From: DASSUW01 sp963806395
Lineage (GTDB): Bacteria > Actinomycetota > Thermoleophilia > Solirubrobacterales > Solirubrobacteraceae
Length of the DNA stretch: 64,000 bases
NCBI GenBank assembly: GCA_963806395.1
Contig: CAWDYI010000009.1
Location: forward strand, 186,001 to 250,000
Direction of reading: 5' to 3'
Position numbers and translations under genes: made by a program. How positions within the stretch are numbered: the stretch's first letter is position 1; every line of letters begins with the position of its first letter. This document shows positions 18,769 to 27,519 of this stretch, piece after piece. The notes under the pieces were generated by a model. That model worked only from the letters and a program-made list of their open reading frames with translations. It was not told the origin of the DNA and did not search any database.

Positions 18769-18814
18769 TCTGAAAACAGACTTGATTGATTTCTAGACTG
18801 AGTCTGTGTATCTT
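18769..18814 (+). promoter_or_regulatory. TetR operator repeats and promoter of the MMPL gene
   Basis: Inverted repeats crowd here: TCTG-AAAA-CAGA (18769-18780), ACAGACT (18776-18782) matched by AGTCTGT (18801-18807), and AGACT-G-AGTCT (18795-18805). They overlap a plausible promoter TTGATT (18786-18791), 17-nt spacer, TATCTT (18809-18814). The ATG at 18822 is only about 8 nt past the -10 box, so the transcript is probably leaderless. Binding of the neighbouring TetR is inferred. Confidence 0.6.
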
Positions 18815-18821
18815 GCCCGCC

Positions 18822-20921
18822 ATGACCTCCCTCCTCTCCCGCATCGCGCTCCTCGTGGGGCGCCGGCCACGAGCCACCACCCTCGCCGTCGTCGTCGCCC
18901 TGGTGGCGATCATCGGCGGCGCCATCGCCGCCGGCAGCAGCTTCAAGGACGACTTCACCGTCCCCGGCATCGAGTCCCAGAAGGCCCAGGACCTGCTCGA
19001 GCAGCGCTTCCCCGCGCAGTCCGGCACGCAGGCCACGATCGTCCTCACCGGCGCGCTCGACCGGGCCGACATCAGCAGCGCGCTCGCGAAGATCGAGGCG
19101 CAGCCCCATGTCAGCTCCGTGGACGACCCGCGCGTCTCCGAGGACGGCCGGACGGCGTTCGCCACCGTCAACTACGACCAGACGGCCCAGGACCTCGACG
19201 CGGCCGCGCACGAGCGCCTGGAAGACGCCACTGCGCCGCTCGAGCGAGCCGGCGTCGACGTCGCCATGTCGGGCGAAGTCGTCGACGGCGCGGCCACCGG
19301 CGGCTTCCCGATCGGCGAGCTGATCGGACTCGCCGTCGCCGTCCTGCTGCTGATCGCCGTTCTGCGCAACCTGCGCGCCGCTCGCAACGCGCTCGCCGCC
19401 GCCTTCGCCGGCATCGGCCTGGGCTTCGGCGCCCTCATGTGGGCCGCGACCCTCACCGACGTCCCCGGCCTTGCTCCCACCCTCGCCGGCATGCTCGGCC
19501 TGGGCGCCGGCATCGACTACGCGCTGCTGCTCGCCGCTCGCCAGCAGGAGGAGCTGCGCGCGGGCCACGAGCCGCTCGAGGCGGCCCGCCGCGCCAACGT
19601 CACCGCCGGGCATTCCGCCCTCACCGCCGCCGGCATCGTCCTCGTGTCGATCTCCGGCCTGCTCGTCACCGGCATCCCGTTCGTCGGGCGCGCCGGCGTG
19701 GCCGCGGGCCTGGTCGTGCTCGCCTGCGCCGTCATGTGCGTGGTGCTGCTGCCCGCCCGGTTCGCCAGGGGCGGACGCAAGCTGCTGCCGCGGCGCGAGC
19801 GCAACGCTCCCGCCTCCGCCCCGGTCGCGGTCGCTCAGACCGGTCGCGCGCCGTGGGCGACCAGGCGCCCGGGCATGGCACTGGTGGCCGCCGGCGCCGT
19901 CACGCTGGCACTGGCCGCACCGGCCGCCGGCCTCGAGCTCGGCCAGCCCGACGACCGCAACCTGACCCCCGACACGACCCAGCGCCAGGCCTACGACCGC
20001 CTCGCCGACGGCTTCGGCGCGGGCGTCAATGGGCCCCTCGTCGTGGCCGTCTCGCTCCCCCGCGACGGCTCCGATCAGACGCTCGACCGCCTCTCGGACG
20101 AACTGGGCAGCGACCGCGAGGTCGCCGACGTGAGCGCTCCGATCGTCAACAAGGCGGGCGACACGGCGGTCATCACCGTCACGCCGCGGCACGGACCGCA
20201 GGACGACGCGACGCGCGCGCTGGTCGACCGCCTGCGCGCCGACGCCATCCCCACCGCCTTGCGGGGCAGCGACGCGACCGCCTACGTCGGCGGCCGCACG
20301 GCCCGCTACGGCGACGAGGCCGAGAAGATCGCCTCACGCATCCCGCTGTTCGCCGCCGCGGTGGTCGGGCTCTCGCTGCTGCTCCTGCTCGCCGCCTTCC
20401 GGTCGTGGCGCATCTCGCTGCTCTCGGCCGCGTTCAACCTGGCCTCGATCGCCGCCGCCTACGGCGTCGTCGCGCTCGCGTTCCAGACCTCGACCGGCGC
20501 CGGCCTGCTCGGCGTCGAGCAGCAGCCCGTCGTCCCCTACGTGCCGCTGTTCATGTTCGCGATCCTGTTCGGTCTCTCGACCGACTACAACGTGTTCCTG
20601 CTCTCGCGCGTGCGCGAGGAATGGAGCCGGCACGCCGACCATCGCCAAGCGATCGCCGCCGCCACCGCCGGCACCCGCAAGATCATCACGGCCGCCGGCG
20701 GCATCATGATCGCCGTCTTCCTCGGCTTCGCGACCGACGCCGACCCCGTGATCAAGATGACCGGCATCGGGCTCGCCACGGCCGTGCTCGTCGACGTCAC
20801 GCTCGTCCGGCTGTTCATGGCACCCGCCGCGCTCACGCTGCTCGGCGACCGCCTGTGGCCGAGCCGGCCGCGCCGTCGCACGACCCGACAGGCGGCCCGC
20901 GCCCAGGAGAGCGTCTCCTGA
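18822..20921 (+). CDS. MMPL family (RND-type) transporter
   Basis: Membrane transporter of 699 residues with two MMPL repeats. An N-terminal helix (about 20-42) and a large exported loop with FKDDFTVPGIESQKAQDLL and RFPAQSGTQATIV precede five or six helices with the signature GLGAGIDYALLLAARQQEEL. The second half repeats this with a loop and FGLSTDYNVFLLSRVREEW. The Asp-Tyr pairs in both repeats match the proton-relay residues of MmpL/HpnN transporters. It probably exports a lipid or drug-like compound and is probably controlled by the divergent TetR. The gene ends at a convergent hairpin shared with the GMC oxidoreductase. Confidence 0.9.
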   Translation: MTSLLSRIALLVGRRPRATTLAVVVALVAIIGGAIAAGSSFKDDFTVPGIESQKAQDLLEQRFPAQSGTQATIVLTGALDRADISSALAKIEAQPHVSSVDDPRVSEDGRTAFATVNYDQTAQDLDAAAHERLEDATAPLERAGVDVAMSGEVVDGAATGGFPIGELIGLAVAVLLLIAVLRNLRAARNALAAAFAGIGLGFGALMWAATLTDVPGLAPTLAGMLGLGAGIDYALLLAARQQEELRAGHEPLEAARRANVTAGHSALTAAGIVLVSISGLLVTGIPFVGRAGVAAGLVVLACAVMCVVLLPARFARGGRKLLPRRERNAPASAPVAVAQTGRAPWATRRPGMALVAAGAVTLALAAPAAGLELGQPDDRNLTPDTTQRQAYDRLADGFGAGVNGPLVVAVSLPRDGSDQTLDRLSDELGSDREVADVSAPIVNKAGDTAVITVTPRHGPQDDATRALVDRLRADAIPTALRGSDATAYVGGRTARYGDEAEKIASRIPLFAAAVVGLSLLLLLAAFRSWRISLLSAAFNLASIAAAYGVVALAFQTSTGAGLLGVEQQPVVPYVPLFMFAILFGLSTDYNVFLLSRVREEWSRHADHRQAIAAATAGTRKIITAAGGIMIAVFLGFATDADPVIKMTGIGLATAVLVDVTLVRLFMAPAALTLLGDRLWPSRPRRRTTRQAARAQESVS

Positions 20922-20946
20922 CGGGCCGCGAAGGCAATCGCACACC

Positions 20947-20980
20947 CATCGTCGAGGGCGCTCAGGCGCCCTCGACGATG
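20947..20980. terminator. bidirectional hairpin between MMPL and GMC genes
   Basis: A perfect 15-bp stem: CATCGTCGAGGGCGC (20947-20961), loop TCAG, and its exact complement (20966-20980). The right arm is the last five codons (IVEGA) of the GMC gene, and the stop codon sits in the loop. There is no T run, which is common in high-GC actinobacteria. It separates two convergent genes. Confidence 0.65.
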
Positions 20981-22551
20981 AAGTCGGCTGCTCGCCACGC
21001 GAGCGCCGAGACCGGCCCGGCGAGGTTGCCGGAGACCATGATCGGCAGCACCGAGGCGTCGACGACGCGCAGGTTCGTCACCCCGCGCACCCGCAGTCGC
21101 GGGTCGACCACGTCGTCGTCATCCGGCCCCATCGCGCAGGTGCCGATGGCGTGGTAGCCGGGAGTGCCCATCGTCAACCCGGCGTCGATGATCTCCTGGT
21201 CGGCGCGCACTGCGTGTCCGGGGACCGTCTCGTGCTCGATCCGCTTCGCGAGCGGATCGGTGGCGAACAAGCGGCGCATGGCACGGACGAGGTCCACCGC
21301 CGTGGTGCGGTCGTGGTCGGTGGCGAAGTAGTTGGCGTCGATGCCCGGAGGTGCGTCGGGATGCGCCGACGTGAGATCGATACTGCCCTCGCTGTCCGGC
21401 CGCAGGATGAAGCCGATGCACAGCATGCCCGGCTCGCGCTCGATCTGGAGCGGCGCACCAGGTTCGAGCGGCAGGATCGAGTACGGCGCGATCTGGATCT
21501 GGGCATCGGGGCGGTCGAGCTGCGGGCGCGTCTTGAGGAACGCGACGATGTCGGTCGGGGGCGCCGCCAGCGGGCCTTGCCGGGTCGTCCGGTACTGCAA
21601 GGCGGCCGCTTCCTGCCCGGCCTCGGTGCTCAGCAGCTTGTTGTACCCGAGGTCCTCCGCAAGCCGGAACTGCAGCATGAACGCGCGGTGCTCGCGCATC
21701 CGGGCGCCGACGTTCGGGCTCTCGACCACGACGTCGACGCCGGCGGACCGCAGCGTCTCCGCGGGACCGATGCCGGACAGTTGGAGGATCTTGGGCGTGG
21801 CGATGGCGCCTGTGGCGAGGATCACCTCGCGCGTGGCGAGGAACTGGGCGTCGCGCCCTCGCACGCCGACCGCGCGGCCGTCCTCGAACGCCACCCGGTC
21901 GACGACAGTGTTCAGCGCGACGGACAGGTTGGGACGGTCCATGACCGGGTGCAGGAACGCGTCGGCCGCGCTGACCCGTCTGCCGTCGCGGATCGTCGCC
22001 ATCGTGTAGCCGACGCGTTCCTCGTCGCTCTCATTGACATCCCGCATCCGCCGCCAACCGAGCTCGGTGCCCGCCGCGATCACGTCCTCAAGCAGCGGGT
22101 CGGTCCCGTCGACATGCGCGACGTGCAGCGGGCCGCCGGCGCCGCGGACGGCGGAGCCACCGAGCGCGTTGTCTTCGATCTGCTTGAAGACCGGCAGCAT
22201 GTCGTCCCAGCCCCACCCCGGGTTGCCCAACCGCTCGAGCGCGTCGTAGTCCGCGCGATTGCCGCGGGTGTACACCATTCCGTTGACCGCACTCGACCCG
22301 CCGAGCGTCTTGCCCCGCACCCAGTACTCGACCTGCTGAGACGGCCCGAACGGCCGCGTCGGGTAGTGCCACGCCGTCGCCGGGTCGGCCAGCAACTGGC
22401 CGAACCCTCCCGGCATGGCGATCAGCGGGTTGCTGTCCCAGTCGCCCGCCTCGACCAGCAGCACGTTGACTCCAGGGTCGGCGGAGAGCCGGTTGGCGAG
22501 CACACAGCCCGCCGGTCCAGCTCCGGCGATGACGTAGTCGAACTGAGTCAC
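20962..22551 (-). CDS. GMC family oxidoreductase (choline dehydrogenase-like)
   Basis: FAD-dependent GMC alcohol oxidoreductase of 529 residues. The N-terminus VTQFDYVIAGAGPAGCVLAN has the GxGxxG ADP-binding motif. GMC signature 1 is in RGKTLGGSSAVNGMVYTRG and signature 2 in GAIATPKILQLSGIGP. Catalytic residues are GTPGYHAIGTCAMG (His) and VSGNLAGPVSALAWRAAD (Asn). GTG at 22549-22551 is supported by AGGAGG five nt upstream. No signal peptide is seen, so it is cytoplasmic. It oxidises a primary alcohol; the substrate is unknown and there is no choline-related gene nearby. Confidence 0.9.
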   Translation of the reverse strand: MTQFDYVIAGAGPAGCVLANRLSADPGVNVLLVEAGDWDSNPLIAMPGGFGQLLADPATAWHYPTRPFGPSQQVEYWVRGKTLGGSSAVNGMVYTRGNRADYDALERLGNPGWGWDDMLPVFKQIEDNALGGSAVRGAGGPLHVAHVDGTDPLLEDVIAAGTELGWRRMRDVNESDEERVGYTMATIRDGRRVSAADAFLHPVMDRPNLSVALNTVVDRVAFEDGRAVGVRGRDAQFLATREVILATGAIATPKILQLSGIGPAETLRSAGVDVVVESPNVGARMREHRAFMLQFRLAEDLGYNKLLSTEAGQEAAALQYRTTRQGPLAAPPTDIVAFLKTRPQLDRPDAQIQIAPYSILPLEPGAPLQIEREPGMLCIGFILRPDSEGSIDLTSAHPDAPPGIDANYFATDHDRTTAVDLVRAMRRLFATDPLAKRIEHETVPGHAVRADQEIIDAGLTMGTPGYHAIGTCAMGPDDDDVVDPRLRVRGVTNLRVVDASVLPIMVSGNLAGPVSALAWRAADFIVEGA

Positions 22552-22628
22552 GGAACCTCCTACTCGGAGGCTTGCGTGACCGGACGCCGTCCGCAATCCC
22601 AGGTTCCTGGGGTGATGTGCCGCCGGCG

Positions 22629-23003
22629 CTACGTCTGGGCGACGACCAGAACGACCGTGGTCAGCGCCAGCGCGACGCCGCCGGCGGTGAAGAGCGCCAC
22701 GAGCGTGAAGCTCAGCGGCGACCGCGCACCGCGCGCGAGCGCCCGCTCGAGATTCTTCTGCCGGACCGCGCCCATCACCAGCAGGCCGATGGCCAGCGTC
22801 GCGTAGCCCATCCCCAGGACGGCGTAGGGCCATGACGCGACGCCGAGCAGCTCAGGCGCCAGACGTCCGACGCCGAGAGCGCCCGCCGTCGCCGCCAATG
22901 CCGTGCGCCACCAGGCGAGCCACGTGCGCTCGGCCGCCATCGAAGTGCGCTGCGCGACATCGGCGTCCAGGGGTGGCGGGTCGGTGGTCGGGGGTTCAGC
23001 CAA
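22629..23003 (-). CDS. DUF202 family membrane protein
   Basis: Small membrane protein of 124 residues. The DUF202 signature MAAERTWLAWWRTALAATAG (RTxLAWxRT) is followed by three hydrophobic helices: LAATAGALGVG, AVLGMGYATLAIGLLVMG and LVALFTAGGVALALTTVVLV. Family members, such as the DUF202 segment of Vtc proteins and YidH/YidG-like proteins, have no firm biochemical role. It is 12 bp downstream of the coiled-coil membrane protein on the same strand, probably in one transcript. Confidence 0.85.
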   Translation of the reverse strand: MAEPPTTDPPPLDADVAQRTSMAAERTWLAWWRTALAATAGALGVGRLAPELLGVASWPYAVLGMGYATLAIGLLVMGAVRQKNLERALARGARSPLSFTLVALFTAGGVALALTTVVLVVAQT

Positions 23004-23015
23004 GGCGGTCGGCGC

Positions 23016-23702
23016 TCACGAGTCGACGCCGAGGTCGTCCTTGCAGTCGGCGGTGATGCGCGAGAGCTCCTCGCGGACGGCGTCCGCCTCGTCGGCCGCG
23101 TCCTCGCTCTCGAGCAGCCCGCCGAAGGCCGAGATGAAGGACTTGGCGCAGGCCGCCGCGACCGCGGCCTTGGACTCGGCCGCCTCGGCCTCCGCCCTCG
23201 CCTGCTCGGCCTCCGCGTTGGCCTTCGCCGTCTCGTCGGTCGCGGCGGCGGCATCCTCCTTCGCCGCTGCCGCGTCCTTCTCGGCCTGCGCCATCGCCTG
23301 CTCGGCGTCCGCGAGCGCCTGCTCGTTGGCGGCGAGATCGTCGCGCGCCGCATCGAGCTGCGACGAGAACTCGTCGTACAGGACCTTGCCCGCCGCGAGC
23401 ACGACGCCGGGGTGGGAGTCATCCTCGGCCGACCCGAGCTCCTCGATCTCCTGCTTCGCGCCCGCGAGCTCCTGCTGGGTGCTGTCGAGCTCCTGCTGCG
23501 CGCTGTCGAGCTCCTGCTGGGCGCTATCGAGCTTCTGCTGCGTGCTGTCGAGGTCCGACTGGATCGTGAGTGCCCAGATCAGCAACCCGGCGGCGACGAC
23601 CGCCAGTCCGGCGCTCAGCCAGATCCACGGCCGCCGAGGCTTGCCCGGCTCCGTCGTCGTCTCGCTGTCATCAGGCGGCTCTGGTACCGACACGAGCGTC
23701 AT
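23016..23702 (-). CDS. single-pass membrane protein with heptad-repeat coiled coil
   Basis: Protein of 228 residues that I do not recognise beyond its architecture. An N-terminal Pro/Glu-rich cytoplasmic tail is followed by one helix, WIWLSAGLAVVAAGLLIWAL (about residues 26-45). Then comes an outside segment with near-perfect heptads LDSTQQK LDSAQQE LDSAQQE LDSTQQE, and a second Ala/Glu-rich coiled coil (AANEQALADAEQAMAQAEKD and onward). The C-terminus has two Cys (AAACAKSF and TADCKDD), possibly a disulfide. The tandem 21-bp DNA repeats encoding the heptads are coding repeats. ATG 23700-23702 precedes a probable operon with the DUF202 gene. A structural or envelope-spanning role is only a guess. 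Confidence 0.75.
   Translation of the reverse strand: MTLVSVPEPPDDSETTTEPGKPRRPWIWLSAGLAVVAAGLLIWALTIQSDLDSTQQKLDSAQQELDSAQQELDSTQQELAGAKQEIEELGSAEDDSHPGVVLAAGKVLYDEFSSQLDAARDDLAANEQALADAEQAMAQAEKDAAAAKEDAAAATDETAKANAEAEQARAEAEAAESKAAVAAACAKSFISAFGGLLESEDAADEADAVREELSRITADCKDDLGVDS
23466..23549. repeat. four tandem 21-bp repeats (coding)
   Basis: Four consecutive 21-bp units beginning GAGCTYCTGCTG (at 23466, 23487, 23508 and 23529), differing at a few positions. Each encodes one and a half turns of the LDSxQQE coiled coil (three units per repeat pattern of seven residues each). Copy number could vary by slippage. Confidence 0.8.
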
Positions 23703-23797
23703 GCTCGCCGGAGGGCGCCGCCGCGACAATCGTGCATGCGCGAGTGTCGGCCGGGTGTCAGCACTTGCCCGAGACCCAAGACCAGAACGGAGACGCT

Positions 23798-24394
23798 GTG
23801 TCCGCAACCGTCCTCTACATGTCCATGTCGCTCGACGGATTCATCGCCGGGCCCAACGAGGGACTGGGCAACGGGCTCGGCGACGGCGGGCACCGCCTGC
23901 ACGAGTGGGCCCTTGCAGGGTCCGGCACCGGCCGCGAGGCGATGGGGCTGCGCCGGTCCGGCGTCAACGGCCAGGTCGTCGACGAGTTCATGTCGACCGG
24001 GGCGGTCGTCGCCGGCCGCGGCACGTTCGAACCGGCGGGCGGATGGGAAGGCGACCACCACGACGGCGTGCCGATCTTCATCCTGAGCCGCCGCGCGCCC
24101 GACAGCGAAACGCAGTGGCCGCTGGTCACCTATGTGAACGACGTCAGGACCGCGATGTCGGCGGCCAAGCAGGCTGCGGGCGACAAGAACGTGCTGGTAC
24201 ACGGTGCCGGAACCGCACAGCTCGCGCTCGCCGCGGGCGTACTCGACGAGCTCGAGATCCATGTTGTCCCGGTGCTCCTCGGCCAGGGCCGCCGTCTCTT
24301 CGACAACCTCGCTCCCGAGCACATCGAGCTCGAGCGCACCCGGGTCCTCGAGGGCGAGGGTGTCACCCATCTGCACTACCGCGTCCAGCGCTGA
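23798..24394 (+). CDS. dihydrofolate reductase family protein (RibD C-terminal type)
   Basis: DHFR/RibD-C fold reductase of 198 residues. It starts VSATVLYMSMSLDGFIAGPN, the usual first strand, and has AVVAGRGTFEPAGGW (motif AGRxTF), PIFILSRRAP, VLVHGAGTAQLALAAGVLDE and HVVPVLLGQGRRLFDNL. These are general NADPH reductases, often called YyaP/DHFR-like, with varied or unknown substrates. It is a single gene, ended by a strong hairpin. GTG start; ribosome binding site weak (GGAGACGCT). Confidence 0.87.
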   Translation: MSATVLYMSMSLDGFIAGPNEGLGNGLGDGGHRLHEWALAGSGTGREAMGLRRSGVNGQVVDEFMSTGAVVAGRGTFEPAGGWEGDHHDGVPIFILSRRAPDSETQWPLVTYVNDVRTAMSAAKQAAGDKNVLVHGAGTAQLALAAGVLDELEIHVVPVLLGQGRRLFDNLAPEHIELERTRVLEGEGVTHLHYRVQR

Positions 24395-24407
24395 ACGCAC
24401 CGGCGTC

Positions 24408-24436
24408 GGCCCGCCCCGCACGGCGCGGGGCGGGCC
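24408..24436. terminator. bidirectional terminator hairpin
   Basis: A perfect 12-bp stem, GGCCCGCCCCGC (24408-24419) and GCGGGGCGGGCC (24425-24436), with loop ACGGC. It lies between the convergent DHFR-like and carboxypeptidase genes and can serve both. Confidence 0.7.
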
Positions 24437-24450
24437 GAGGACGGCTCGAC

Positions 24451-27291
24451 CTACGGGCTCGTGGTCGACAGCGTGAACGTGAGCGTCTTGCTGTAGGTGC
24501 CCGTGCGCAGGGCGTCGTTCGCCCCGATCGACTGCTTGAACTCCAGCGACACCGCGTCGTTGGAGATCGGGCCGTCGTAGCTGAGCAGGTTGAGCGGGCT
24601 CGCCGACGAGCCGACGTTGTTGTAGGCCGTGCCCGTGTTGGCCGCGTTGCGTGCCCTCGCCTGCAGCGGCCGCGGAAGCGCGAACGTCCCGTTCACCAGA
24701 CTCCCGGTCGCGACGCTGCTCGCGTCGGCGACGCTCAGCACCGCGTCACCGGCCGACGAGATCACGTTCGCCGTCGTGTTCGCGAAGTAATCCCGCGCGA
24801 CGCCCGGCGTGAACGCTCCGAACGATGCCGGTGCGCCGACCGCCAGCGACAGCGTGGGCGGCACGGTGCCGTTCACGTCGCCCGGGACATCGACGCGCGG
24901 GATGAACGTCTGCGACCGGACCGCGGACATGTTGCCCTTGAAGTCGTGCGCGATCCACTTCAGGACCGTGCCGACTGGGAGCTCGAGCGCCAGCGGCAGC
25001 GCCCGCGGCCGTGGCGGCTTGTACTCCGTCGAGGCCGTGGTGGGCGTTGAGCCGTCGGTCGTGTAGTAGATCGAGGCCGCCTCGTCGCTCTTGAAGCGCA
25101 CCTCGTAGCCGGCGCTGCTCGCGTCGGCGTGCAGGGTCGACTCCGTCTCGACGACGGGCGCAGTCGTGTCGCCGGAGTAGTCGAGCGCCTCCTCGAGCAG
25201 ACCGTAGTTGCCGGACGCGAACTCCATCGCCTCGTGGAAGCCCTCGTTCAGCAGGCAGGGGTTCGTCGTGTTCGTGCCGAACGGCGGCTGCTGACCCGGG
25301 AAGCAGATCTCCGGCCCGGACCCGGTGTCGTTGTAGTGATCCGCCCCGATCTCGAAGTCATAGCCGATGATGCCGTTGCTGTAGTACGCCTCGTCGGCGC
25401 TGTTGCCGGCGGCGGAGTAGAGGACGTCGATCACGGGACCGGTCTGCTGCGGCAGGATCGCCGTGCCGCGGTGCGACTTGATCCGGTCGAGCACCTCCTT
25501 GCCCGTCTGGTCGAAGTAGTTCAGCGTCCCGTACGGCGGATACGGCAGCGGGACGCGGCCGGCCTCGATGTAGGCGCCGGGCGGCCACATGAAGTAGCCG
25601 CCGGACGAGTGGATGTTGTTGATGAACTTGATGTTCCGGAACGTGGTCTGCACCCACGACTCATTGCGGGTCTCGGGCTCGGAGAACTCGAAGATGCCGG
25701 CGAAGTTGCCGTTCGTGCAGTCCGTGGACGTCGCGCCGAAGTAGCCGTCGAAGACCGACCCCTGGGAGAAGTTGCGGTTCAGGTCGACGCCCCAGCCGTT
25801 GCGGGCCGCCGGGTCCGTCTCCTTGCTCGGGAACTTGGTGGTGTCCTCGCAGTGGTTCGAGAGGTTCGTGCGGCGGTTGGAGTCATACAGCGAGTGCGCG
25901 GCGCCGTCGCCGTTGATCTGCGGGACGATGAAGATGTCGAGCCCGTCGACGAGCGCGGTCGTCTCGGGGTCGGTCCCGTAGTTGCGCAGGAGCCGCTCCG
26001 CGGTCTCGAGGCAGACCCCCGAGGTCGCGAGCTCGTTGCCGTGCTCCTGGCAGTAGAGGAAGACGCCGACCTTGGTGCCGTCGCGCGTCTTGCCGATCCG
26101 CAGCATGTTCTGGGTCTGCGGCCCGCGCGGGAACGACGCGGGCGCGCGCAGCAGGTCGCTCAGCGGCGAGACCGGGCCGGCCACGACCGGCAGGTTGCCC
26201 GTCGACGTGCGCCACAGCGACGCGGTCACGACGTCGGCGATCTGCGCGTTGGCGTTGAGCGCGTCGACGACCTGCGCCGCGGTGCTGGTGATCGCCCCTG
26301 CCGCATCGGTCGCCAGGCTGACGCTGATCGCGTTCCCCGTGAGGCTGGTGGTCAGCGGTGCGTTGGCGGCGCCGGGGTCGACCAGGCGCGCCGACAGGTT
26401 GTTGCCGCCGAGATGGCCGTAGGCCTTCGAGGTCAGCACGACCGTGCGCGGCTGGTTCGCCGCGTTCGGAGCGGTGCCGGCGACCGGGAGGTTGTCGGCG
26501 TCGAACGTGACGTACGGCGCCGTCGCGTTGTAGCCGAGCATCGTCTGGGCCTTGCGCTGGTAGCCGAGCGTCTTCTCGGGCAACTCGTAGGCCTGGGCGA
26601 TGTTCGGGAACTCCGCCGCGAGGTCGCGCATCTTCTTGTAGGCCTCTTGCGAGTCGTTGTAGTGCGTCACGAAGCCGGACAGGAAGCCGGGGCCCGGCGG
26701 GGGCGGGTCCTGGGCGATCCACTCGCGGACGTCGAGCGTGTCGACGTCGCCGTTGGGGGCCGCGACCTTGATCTTCGCAGGGAGGACGGCGCCGTCGCCC
26801 TTGTCACCGACCCGGAAGACGAAGAAGTGGTACTGGTAGTAGTCGGGGTTCAGGCGGTCGTCGTAGTAGACGCCGAGGTTGCCGCCGCCGAGGCGGTTGC
26901 CGGCGGCGTCGTAGTACTCGGCGACGACCACCGGGCACTGCGGGCTGGCGCCGCCCCGGCAGTTGGCCAAGCCGTCGACGTGGCTCGCCTCGATCGACAG
27001 GAAGCGCCCGACGTTGTTCTCGTAGTAGTCGGCACGCTGCGCCGACACCGCGCCCGGTGCGGCGCTCCTGCCCTGCCTGCCCGCGGCGTTCACACGCAGC
27101 GCGCGCTCGGCGGCCTGCTTGGCCTCGATCGTCGCATTGCGCTCGGCGCGGATGCGATCGATCGCGTCCTTGTCGGCGATCGTCGCCACCGGCTGGAAGC
27201 CGCGCGCCCTGGCGGCCGTGAGCTGGTCGTCGGTGACCCAGGCGCTCACGAGCGTGCCGCCGTCGGCGGTCCTGGAGACCGCGTGATCCAT
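24451..27291 (-). CDS. secreted M14 zinc carboxypeptidase (5' end lost)
   Basis: Large M14-type metallocarboxypeptidase, 946 residues from the first ATG. Zinc ligands are H417 and E420 in CQEHGNELAT, and H561 in NNIHSSGGY. The substrate-binding region is GVDLNRNF and the catalytic Glu is E647 in GYDFEIGADH. After about residue 735 comes a chitobiase-type Ig-like domain (IYYTTDGSTPTTASTEY), and then a C-terminal domain seen in other secreted actinobacterial proteins. Family-like sequence continues upstream of this ATG (ADDPAQVQFKLPRGVSIEEF) to about 27378 and then hits a stop with no start codon and no signal peptide. The true N-terminus has therefore been lost by deletion or frameshift near 27385. 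Secretion is inferred. Confidence 0.82.
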   Translation of the reverse strand: MDHAVSRTADGGTLVSAWVTDDQLTAARARGFQPVATIADKDAIDRIRAERNATIEAKQAAERALRVNAAGRQGRSAAPGAVSAQRADYYENNVGRFLSIEASHVDGLANCRGGASPQCPVVVAEYYDAAGNRLGGGNLGVYYDDRLNPDYYQYHFFVFRVGDKGDGAVLPAKIKVAAPNGDVDTLDVREWIAQDPPPPGPGFLSGFVTHYNDSQEAYKKMRDLAAEFPNIAQAYELPEKTLGYQRKAQTMLGYNATAPYVTFDADNLPVAGTAPNAANQPRTVVLTSKAYGHLGGNNLSARLVDPGAANAPLTTSLTGNAISVSLATDAAGAITSTAAQVVDALNANAQIADVVTASLWRTSTGNLPVVAGPVSPLSDLLRAPASFPRGPQTQNMLRIGKTRDGTKVGVFLYCQEHGNELATSGVCLETAERLLRNYGTDPETTALVDGLDIFIVPQINGDGAAHSLYDSNRRTNLSNHCEDTTKFPSKETDPAARNGWGVDLNRNFSQGSVFDGYFGATSTDCTNGNFAGIFEFSEPETRNESWVQTTFRNIKFINNIHSSGGYFMWPPGAYIEAGRVPLPYPPYGTLNYFDQTGKEVLDRIKSHRGTAILPQQTGPVIDVLYSAAGNSADEAYYSNGIIGYDFEIGADHYNDTGSGPEICFPGQQPPFGTNTTNPCLLNEGFHEAMEFASGNYGLLEEALDYSGDTTAPVVETESTLHADASSAGYEVRFKSDEAASIYYTTDGSTPTTASTEYKPPRPRALPLALELPVGTVLKWIAHDFKGNMSAVRSQTFIPRVDVPGDVNGTVPPTLSLAVGAPASFGAFTPGVARDYFANTTANVISSAGDAVLSVADASSVATGSLVNGTFALPRPLQARARNAANTGTAYNNVGSSASPLNLLSYDGPISNDAVSLEFKQSIGANDALRTGTYSKTLTFTLSTTSP

Positions 27292-27456
27292 GTTGAGCCC
27301 GAGCGCTTGGAACTCCTCGATCGAGACACCGCGCGGAAGCTTGAACTGGACCTGCGCGGGATCGTCAGCACCGGCGGCGGGCGTTGGTTTTCGTCAACGC
27401 CAAGCTCGAGGGAAGGATCGGCCGGCGGGCGGCGTCGTTGGTTTGATGGGAGAACT

Positions 27457-27471
27457 CGATGTGCCACATCG
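27457..27471. promoter_or_regulatory. palindrome upstream of the ECF sigma gene
   Basis: CGATGTG-C-CACATCG, 7-bp arms with one central base, about 50 nt before the sigma factor start. It could be an operator for the sigma gene or for the divergent carboxypeptidase. No regulator is identified. Confidence 0.35.
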
Positions 27472-27519
27472 GGCAGTAAGCGACATGAGCGTTTCAGCGG
27501 CTGCGGTTGAGAGGCCACC

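Noticed and set aside
25129..27510. A long plus-strand open frame of about 790 codons
   Set aside because: It is antisense to the carboxypeptidase with all its zinc motifs and has the Arg/Val/Gly bias of a shadow frame.
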